Shown in pieces: positions 45,401 to 56,272 of a DNA stretch of 64,000 bases (positions are counted from its first letter, which is position 1; every line of letters begins with the position of its first letter). The stretch is taken from assembly GCA_030159075.1 (NCBI GenBank), contig BROG01000127.1:323001-387000 (forward strand), in the 5' to 3' direction. Below the pieces are notes generated by a model. That model did no database searches. It was not told the origin of the DNA and saw only the letters and a list, made by a program, of their open reading frames with translations. The position numbers and the translations under genes are program-made. Origin of the DNA: Atrina japonica (taxonomy: Eukaryota > Mollusca > Bivalvia > Pterioida > Pinnidae).

Positions 45401-48400
45401 CATGTAAGACTTTCTGTCCATTCTTTTAACTGGATGGTACACTAATCCACAAAAGCCATTTTTTCTGCAGTTTTTCCAAAGCTTTATGATGTCACATGAT
45501 CCAATCTTTGATAGGTCTATTAGGTCCATCAAAGCAAAAGACAACACACAATCTAGGGGGAAAATCAGCAAAACTGGCATCTGTGGATTGATTCATTAGG
45601 AAATGTTTGACTGTTTTCATATGTTAACACAATGACTCACGATTAACAAAATATTTGCTACATAATATTGACAGACTGTGGAATCAACATAAAGCAGTAT
45701 CAGAAACATGCAAAATAATAGAGAGCCAATCTTCAATCATTTCTACACACACAAATCACTTTAATCAGTAAAACCTATGTACTTTGGACACTTTCCAAAA
45801 TGGATACAAATTTGAGTAAAACAACCATAAATCTATAACTTGTGTCTAATGTCATCATAAGGTCACCCACTGTTATCAAGGAATCACTTGTGTCAATGAC
45901 TTTACGGGGACTTGTGACCCTCCAACTAGCAAACCTGTATATTGACAAGAAACATTAATAAGAAAAATGAAATCATAAAATTTCCATGCAATATTTCCAT
46001 ATAGACAACTAAACTAAAAAAAAAACAAAACAAAAAACCAATTCACAAACAGATCATGCCAAAAACCACAGATTTAAGTCAATCGGACATTTAGAAATCA
46101 AAGTGTACGACATCATGTGACTTATCTAATAAACAGAAAAACTGTTGTTCAAATTGTGATATGTTCAAATGAATTGCACGACTAATTTCTGAAACATAAA
46201 ACTGTAGTGTTATCCAACATCCTTAAACTTTTTCATATAACATAGAAATGATCATAGTTCAAGCATGTATTTAGAGACCAAAACAATTTCTAGTACTTTT
46301 TATTATGATGCACCTGTGACCTGCGTGTACCAGTACATTCACATTTTTTCTCTCTCAAAAGACAGCAATAACATGGACCTTGAGAGAGAAGGAAAAAATA
46401 TCAAAACAATGTATGTCTCCAACGATAAGTATCGGTAAGACCAAATGACATATTACGTTCGAATATAAATCATGATGTAAATCAAAAACTCGGTTGACAG
46501 TTGGGAACATTATGTAGCAGAAAATTGATGACAACTTAAGAGACTTTGTGCAGAAACTGTAGTATGGACATAAAAATAAACACATTATTGTAAATAATCA
46601 TTCAAGATGTCATACTTCAATGTCTGCTCATCTACGTCACAACAATTACCCGTCTTCCTTTGTAAATGTAACCTAGCTCATTATCAACTGCTCAATCACA
46701 TTGTTACAAATCATTTTATACAAGATAAGTAAAAACATTAATATAAAGTCAGCTGTAATTGATAAATGTTTCCAATGATCCAAAGGTAAATTCTATTTAT
46801 ATTTGCCAATATATCATCATCAAATCAGTTTGTGTCAGTTTACTGACAAAACCAAGTGTTTAAGATAGTAATTTATTGCCTATCATTTAGTCATATCATG
46901 CCAAAGCGTTGCTTTTAATCTGATTCAAGAGAATGATCTGTTACTTGCGTTTGTTAAAAATTCCTTCGAAAATCTCAGTTGAGACCAATATCAGTGGAGC
47001 CATCACTAAAACTGTGACCATGATCTCCGAGGAACAGGGCCCTATTCTTAAAACATGCCACTAAGTAAATGTAAATCAAATGACAGTATTTATAGAGTAT
47101 TATGAGTTTACTTCAATTTGTAACGCCCTAAAATGCCAGACATGTTGACAAATGGAATAACGCACAATGATAATCAAATCGGGATAGGTTAACCAACACT
47201 GCATTAATGCCCATGATAATTTATCCAAGCCCCATGATCGCCAATTTACCCTCAATTAGTGTGTCAGTTTTAACTGATAATGTACACATATACCTATACA
47301 TCATGGTTATATAAAAATAAAATGTTCCAATAAGTTTAACTTCAGGACTATGGTTAGCCTATTAGTTCAACTTTGGTTAACTTCCTGTTAAATTTAACAA
47401 CATATTGTGCAACTGGGTACTGTAGTGTATCATACTGTATGTTGCTGTTTGAAAGTAATACGCTTTCAGCTTTCAGTGGGGGATGCAACTGAAATTTTCA
47501 TACTTGTATCACAAAGCAACATATGGAGGTATTATTTATGGGAACAGTTTATTTTTATATAAGCATGATGTATAGTACTGTACATTATCAATTAGATCAA
47601 AATCCACGCCCTAACTGAGCGTAACTGGGCGACCATGAGACTTTAAGTCACACAAGTGTTTTCCTTGTTTTTTTATTACCTGAATTCAGTTTTCATTGTT
47701 TTAGCTGTGGATACATCAATTACATCATAATACTTAATAGAAATGATTTGAAGATTGACAAATGTATACAACAATTTAAAAATGTGATGACACTATACTG
47801 GCTACAAAAAAGAACGTAAGATAAACAACAACATCAAAGACCAGGTACATGTAGCAAAGACCAGGTACATATACCCAAGACTAAGTACATCTAGGAAAGT
47901 AAAGTTGATTGTCATTATAATCCGCTGCCGAGTATATATCTGCTATAAGCTGAAATTGGTATTAAACGATAAGCCAATTATGATGCCACAACAAAATTAC
48001 TACATTGCGGGAAGAAGTCGGCCATCATATAGAGATGTCCTTTATACTGGGCTGTTCCTCTTACCTCCCTGCTCATCAAGCATCACCAAAGTCTTGATAC
48101 CTGCTTCTTTACTCTAAACATGGAAACAATAAAATGGTGACTGACATTTATAAGTGAACTAATTTGGTATGACTTTAGCTACCAAATAACCTGTTTGTAC
48201 AAATAAAAAAAAAAATACAAATGATAAGTGCAGCAAAATACAAACTGCAAATCAAAAGTTTGAAAACAGCAACACGTTCAAACTGAAAGAGAAAGTGAAC
48301 TACATATCTAGTCTATCAAAATGTGAGATGTATTCAGTGAGAGGGGAAGACAGCTATGTCCCCTCTTGGCTCTTTCTCTTACCTCCCTGCTCATCTATCA

Positions 48401-51400
48401 TTACCAAAGTTCTAATGGCTGCCTCCTTACCCTGTGTAAAATATGAAATGACGTACAATACATGTATACAAAATACTGCGCGAAAAAAAATCTGTAGAGG
48501 ATTTTTTAAAAAAAATAAAGGGGATCTCGAAAAGAATACATTTGTCCATAAAAATCAAGATGATAAAAGCATTTCGTACCAATGTATTCACAAACACAAA
48601 CGACGGTTGATTGTTAAGTTTTGATTCTTGTATTGAAAGAGTTGAGCAGGTTTGCCCATTTTTAGCCCTCCTGTTTTCTGCCTACTGCAGGGCTGTATTA
48701 CCAACAAACAGTGTCATCTAGTGTTAAAGAGGTAACATTCAAAAAGTAAACAGGGCAAGTGACTTTAGCAGAAAGAGAATTGATTCAATATTTATTCAAG
48801 AAAGGTCTAGCATGTACAACTAGACATGCCAACAAGGTAGCAACACTAGGAGAGGATGCCCCTTCATATGCTATCATAAAAAGTTGGGTGGCAGAATTTT
48901 TTAAAAAGTATGACAGGCAGAGCCTTCAGAATGACAACCATAGCTACTCTTGAAATGGTCACTAAAGTCCATGATATTGTTATGGGTGACAGACGACTTA
49001 GACATCTTAAGCAGGTGTGTTGTTTCACCGAGACAATTCTCCTGCTCACAAGTCTGTCATTGCTATGGCTACCATTGATGATTGTGGTTTTCAATTGATT
49101 CAACATCCCCCTTACTCACCTGATCTCGCTCCATCAGACTTTCATCTATACCCAAAATTGAAAAAAGTCATTTCTGGTACCCATTTGTAGAATTATGTCA
49201 TACCAGTAGTGGAGGACTTTCTGGACAGTCAAGACAGGGACTTCTTTAAAAGTGGCACTGAGCCATTTGAGGCGCTTAAATATTGTTGGCAAAGGTGTAT
49301 TGACAATGAAGGACATTAAGTTGAAAAATAGTGCAATACATCTCCCAAAAGACAAATCTTTACATATGAGGCTTAACACTTATCAATCAACCCTTGTAAA
49401 TGTACAATAATACAAACAGGTGAAATAGTAATAGAAATGTATAACCTGTATAATTCACGTCATAATCAGTCATACATGCACATATGCAAACAATGCCATA
49501 ATCAGTCATACATGCATACATACATACATTGTATATTGATATAAACAATGTCATAATATGTTATATATGAGATAAGGGTCCTTAGGACAATTTGGGGGTA
49601 AAATGTTTTCATAAATGTGAACATACACAATGTATGTGGATTTGAAATCTATTATTTAAAGGATGAGTGCAGTAGGTGAGAGCAACTATTTTTGTTTCCA
49701 CAAAATTTGAAACATTATGTCAAATGGAATTCCTTGTTTCCTCACATTTCATTGTTATATCATAAGGATCCTTTTCTCAGTCGCAGACTCATATACAAAT
49801 AATGTCATAATACATGTAAGTCATACATAAAAAATGTATGTACAAACAATGTCATAATTAGTCATAAACACATATATTGTTCATAATCATGTACTCATAC
49901 AATACTATAAAAGGGCGCCTTAATTAGATAAATTACGGTAATCACTTCCACAATCATGTACTCATACAATACTATATAATCACTTCCCTAATCATGTTCT
50001 CAAACAATACTATAAAATTACTTCCATAATCATTTACTCATACAATATATTACAAGTTACATATGTCATCGAAGATAAACATACTGTTATACATAATAAA
50101 TAATCACTTCCATAATTACAAATATTCCTATAAAGTCATACAAATCACTTACACTTAAAAATACACAATCATATTCTCATACAATTTGTTACAGATTATA
50201 AATCATGAATTGTACACTGAAGGGGTTCCTAAAACCTAATCTTACAGACTTGAAAAAATTAAATATGATGAGATACAACCATAAACAACCCTAACTACAC
50301 TGTGCAAGGTTTGCCACAACCCTCACTACAATGTGGTAGGTTTGCCACAACCCTCACTACACAGTGGTAGATTTGCCACAACCCTCATTACACTGTGGTA
50401 GGTTTGCCACAACCCTCACTACAATGTGGTAGGTTTGCCACAACCCTCACTACACAGTGGTAGGTTTGCCACAACCCTCACTACATTACAACCCTCATAG
50501 TGGTGGTTTGCCACAACCCTCACTACAATGTGGTAGGTTTGCCACAACCCTCACTACAATGTGGTAGGTTTGCCACAACCCTCACTACAATGTGGTAGGT
50601 TTGCCACAACCCTCACTACAATGTGGTAGGTTTGCCACAACCCTCACTACAATGTGGTAGGTTTGCCACAACCCTCACTACATTAACATAGTTGTAATAC
50701 TAGTAGGCATGGCACAACCCTCACTACAATGTGGTAGGTTTACCACAACCCTCACTACACAGTGGTAGATTTGCCACAACCCTCATTACACTGTGGTAGG
50801 TTTGCCACAACCCTCACTACAATGTGGTAGGTTTGCCACAACCCTCACTACATTAACATAGTTGTAGTACTAGTAGGCATGGCACAACCCTCACTACACA
50901 GTGGTAGATTTAGCACAACCCTCACTACACTGTGGTAGGTTTGACACAACCCTCACTACATTAACATAGTTGTAGTACTAGTAGGTTTGCCACAACCTTT
51001 ACTACACTGTGGTAGGTTTGCCACAACCCTCACAACACTAACATAGTTGTAGTACTAGTAGGCTTGGCACAACTCTCACTACACTGTGGTAGGTTTGCCA
51101 CAACCCTTACTACACTTTGGTAGGTTTGCCACAACCCTCACAACACTAACATAGTTGTAGTACTAGTAGGCTTGGCACAACTCTCACTACACTGTGGTAG
51201 GTTTGCCACAACCCTTACTACACTTTGGTAGGTTTGCCACAACCCTCACAACACTAACATAGTTGTAGTACTAGTAGGCTTGGCACAACTCTTACTAAAC
51301 AATGGTAGGTTTGGCACAACTCTCACTACACTTTGGTAGGTTAAGCACAACCCTCAATACACTAACATAGTTGTAGTACTAGTAGGCTTGGCACAATTCT

Positions 51401-53572
51401 CACTACACTGAGGTAGGCTTGGCACAACCCTCACTACACTGTGGAGGGTTTAGCACAACCTTCACTATACTGTGGTAGGTTTGGCACAACCTTCACTACA
51501 CTAACATAGTTGTAGTACTAGTAGGCTTGGCACAATTCTCACTACACTGTGGTAGGCTTGGCATAATTCTTACTACACTGTGGTAGGCTTGGCACAACCT
51601 TCACTACACTGTGGTTGGTTTAGCACAACCTTCACTACACTAACATAGTTGTAGTACTAGTAGGCTTGGCACAATTCTCACTACACTGTGGTAGGCTTGG
51701 CACAACTCTCACTACACTGTGGTAGGTTTGACATAACCCTCACTACACTGTGGTAGGTTTAGCACAACCTTCACTACATTAACATAGTTGTAGTACTAGT
51801 AGGTCTGGCAGAACATGGTCCTTGTTGTATAACGTACTATTTTTTATCTGAATTTGGTCAAAATTGGCAGTCAAGATTAATTTATAATACCATTAAGAAA
51901 TCAACTTATAAAATTCTCTAAAACATACACATCTAATGTATGCATTTAGGAACTGACTACTATTAATTATTCTAATAATCAATGACATTGCTAGGGAATA
52001 AAGAGATACAAAAAAAGATATTCCCAGGGAATCTTTAATCTATTGCTATGAGCCACAAAAGAAGTCAAATCGTTATTATTCAACAACATAAATGTAAGAT
52101 TAAAGTTGTGATGAAGATGAACAGCATCAGGGATGGACAAATCATTCTCAAATATTGATGGGGAAGCAGAACATCAAGACAGAAAAAAATTGTTTGGACT
52201 GACATAAGCATGTGACTGATTAGTACAGGCATGTACAAAGTGTGATACGTACTAACAAAACAATTACTGTGTATACCTGAGGGAACTGAACTACGGCTGA
52301 TTACATCTCCCACACACTCTAAATGTACTGCTTAACCTCACATACAAAAATATTTCCTTCTTTATCATCGAATTACCTGACATGGTGTTACATGATGTCT
52401 GCGGAGAGAAGAACCAGAACTGTGAAATTTCCAATTACTTCTGATTCCGTTTTATTGTTATTGGGAAATGATTGACAAGAAATACAGCTAGTTGTTATAC
52501 AATGTCTGGTTAGCATAAAAAACAAACTTATCTTTAATATTCACAGACTGACAAAACCGGGACAATGTAAATTATTTAGAAACTAAGGACAATCTGGTTT
52601 TATTGTTGTTTTACATGCCATAATGTGGATAATTTAGGTGAAGTGCCACAATTTTTAACCTGTGTTATGGACTGATGCTAATGCAGTAAGGATCCTTTTA
52701 TATGTCACACCTGTAGTGTCACAGGATTTCAGTTTAAGTTTCTTTTGATAGACTAGTGACTTTAACTTCTTATGGCAAGTACTCAGCAAAGGTGGTACAG
52801 TATTACCAGAAATCGAATCTGGAACCTTCTGCATACGAGAAAAATGCTCTAATACTACAGCAACCAAACAGTGGAAACTTGAGGAAGTCAGCCAAAGTAA
52901 CTGAAGGCATATGTACTTTAATACATTATATATATATATATGTATATATATACACATACCGTATAAGTAGAATTTTTAGCAAGGATTCAGTTTGTAAGGA
53001 CGAAACACTAAATTTGTGTCTCGCTACATTTGTACAGTAAATAAACTCACACACAAAATCATATGTATACATACAAACCATACACATGACAATTAAGATA
53101 AAACAAAATGTGTGTATGTATCTAAGATAGTTTCAAAAGGAACAACTGACTTTAAACAAAAATTGCATGTGCCCTTTCCATTTGTTCCAACATTCTCTCA
53201 GAATCAATAGCGTTCACATACTACTTGAACCTTATCATCTCCATCCTAAATTACATTGCATAATGGAGTCTGAAAAATTGGTATCATGACAGAAAATGAT
53301 TCACAATGTGTATATAGAGTACAATGATACAAAACAATAAAAGTTAACATGATACCACGACCTTACTAAATACTCTACTCTCTTATCAGTTCTTAAAATA
53401 CCCTGGTGTGTATTTAATATCATAAAAAAAAAATAATCCTATATATGGGACGTTTCACATAGAAATACACGTAAACTTTGAATTTATTCAAAACATTGAT
53501 TTTCCTAATTTACTACTTGTACTTGACATACAATAATAAATAAGAGGAATACACAGGCATAAAAATCTTGTA

Positions 53573-53649
<77 letters not shown>

Positions 53650-56208
53650 ATATATATCTTGTGAAAATAAGGTCAGGTCCAGTGTGGTATGTATATACAA
53701 ACTGTAAGGTTGAATTAATCAATTGCAAATGAATAAATGCCAAACTTGTTTCTGGTTTCTGATGCAATTTTCACAAAATATATAGGAATTTAAGAATGTT
53801 TCTGTCTGTGCATATTGCTTTTTTGTTTTTGTATATTAATCTAAGTAGTAAAAAAGGAAAGAACATTAAAAAAAAAAAACCAAAAAAAAAAACCCCACAG
53901 CTAATGTCCCCTTAGATGCAATGCTGTGCAAGCTACCAGTATCCATTTTGTACAAACATTTCATTAGCCACATATTGTTGTTTTATTGACAAAAATTTAC
54001 ATGTATAAACACGAAGTACATGTATTACACAAATATTTGCTAGACATTTGAATTTGCAAACAGGTCCCATCACAAATTTATGCAAGAAATGATTAATATC
54101 TTGCAAGTTTTAAAGTAATCTACAGTAATATATGGTGACAACTAACATATATTGAAAAAGGACACCTGTTTTCAATGTATCTAGAAGGACATTTACTTAA
54201 AGTACATGTAAATTGACTTCCTTAAATGCAAAGAAGCAAAAAATTGTCAGAACAGAAATACTATTCGACTACTTGACATTAAAAGAGTCCTTTTCTGTCA
54301 TAAAATTCCCTCATACTTCAGGATTACCAATGCAGTAGGCAAACTCTATGCCACTTAAAATTGGGACACTTCCCATCAAGTTTTGTTATAATTGGCCATT
54401 GGTCCTAGAGAAGTCGAAACTATATCAAGGTTAACAAAGACAACACATGCCACATGGCCGACAAAGAGCAACAGCAATAGGTCACCTTGAGCCTGTGGGT
54501 CAGGTGACCTAATAAATGCAATAGGTGTAATAATTTTCATGTCCTAAATATGTTATTTTCTCCACTAAACCTCTAGATCAAGTGTGAACAATGAGAGTCA
54601 TGTAACAAAATTACGTGTATGTCAGCCTAACCACAGACAAAACTTGGAACTAAAATGAAAGAAATTGTTAAGCAGACGATGCAATGTCCTGAAACTAGAT
54701 GCTTGATATTGAAATGATGCTAGGAGATATTACAACACATGTAAAACCTCTGGGAATAAATGATGGGAGATCAGATGGACTGTTGTTGCAGGTTTAACTT
54801 AAAAAAAGCTGATGAAAGTAATACAGCAAAGCTTAAATGTCAAAAATTTGTCCAAATCTATAGTACAAAGAATACTTTGTAGATATATAAGGTATGGATA
54901 TTTCTTCTGCAGAACAGAAGCTACGTTTCAATGTATCTCTCAGACTATATAGGCATTAAATGGAAATGGCGGCATCTTTTGACAATATAACCTGAATCTT
55001 GTGTTGATGTACATACAGTCTAAACTATAAGATAATTATTGACTTTTTGGTTTTGATAGAATACATTGCTTTTTTCATACTGTTATTTTAACAGTGCAAC
55101 TTGTTTTATGTAATCTAATTTCACTTAAGATGTGAAATATTTGAATGTACAATTCTCCAAGGACGGTTGCAGTCATATTGTTTAACCATCAAAAGGTGTA
55201 TGTTACACCTCATCAACAATTTATATTTAGCACATGCATAATTTATATGTTTTCTTTGAACAGCCCCCAATGCGGTAATGTGGCTGATGTTTTACCATAT
55301 GTTTGTACATAAAAGTTGAGTTTGTCAACCAGGAAATGTCACATAAGTAAATATATATACATCACAAACAAGTAATTATAGTTGGAAAAATGAAATTTCA
55401 ATTCAAGGTCATTTAAGTAAATGAATTTTACAGACTCTGACTTAAAATCCTGTGTCCTTGCGAAAATAAGGCATCATGTTTGACACAGAAATAATGTCCA
55501 ACAATTCAGTCTTTTTGTATTTGGTCATTTGGTATCGTGACTGACCAATCGTAACAGTGATAAAAAAAATTATCCTGTTATCAACATTTCCTCCAAATGA
55601 AGAAGATATATTAAAAGTAAACAAAAAAACTGAAGGACAACTCAAATAAATTGGTACATTGATTATGTTGACTTAGAATTTCAAACTTTACCACAGAAAC
55701 ACTGCAATTTAGTAAAAATTCAAGTTATATAACATAAAAAAAGATATTTCAGTAAATATAGTAGATATCCAACTTTGTCAAGCATACAGTTTTGAAAAGT
55801 TACAGTAAAACCTGCCTTGAGAAACCACACCATCTACCAGTTAAATGTGGTCTATCATGACATGTTATAACTTAAAATTGATTATTTTTAAAGGCATATT
55901 TGACTAAGTGGTTCTCAGAAGGTGGTCTCTCACAAGAGTGGTCTGTCAAGACTGCTTTTACTGTATTACAAAGTGATAATCTAAAAAGGCACATATGCAA
56001 ATATTACAAGATTTGTAACACTTAGTCATAATTTGTAAAACCTCAACTCATGTACTTCCAGGTAGTTTTTTGTTCTGTGATTCTGCCTGTGGCAACTTCA
56101 ATAAGAACTTTTAAATGATGCACATATGAACAATACTAAATGTACTAGGGTAAAAAAATATATATACAAACATTGTACCTTCCTTTACCTTAAAAGGTTT
56201 ATGAGAGA

Positions 56209-56272
<64 letters not shown>

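Noticed and set aside
53488..53700. 70-residue minus frame with IYIYIY
   Set aside because: Driven by the (AT)n tract at 53573-53660.
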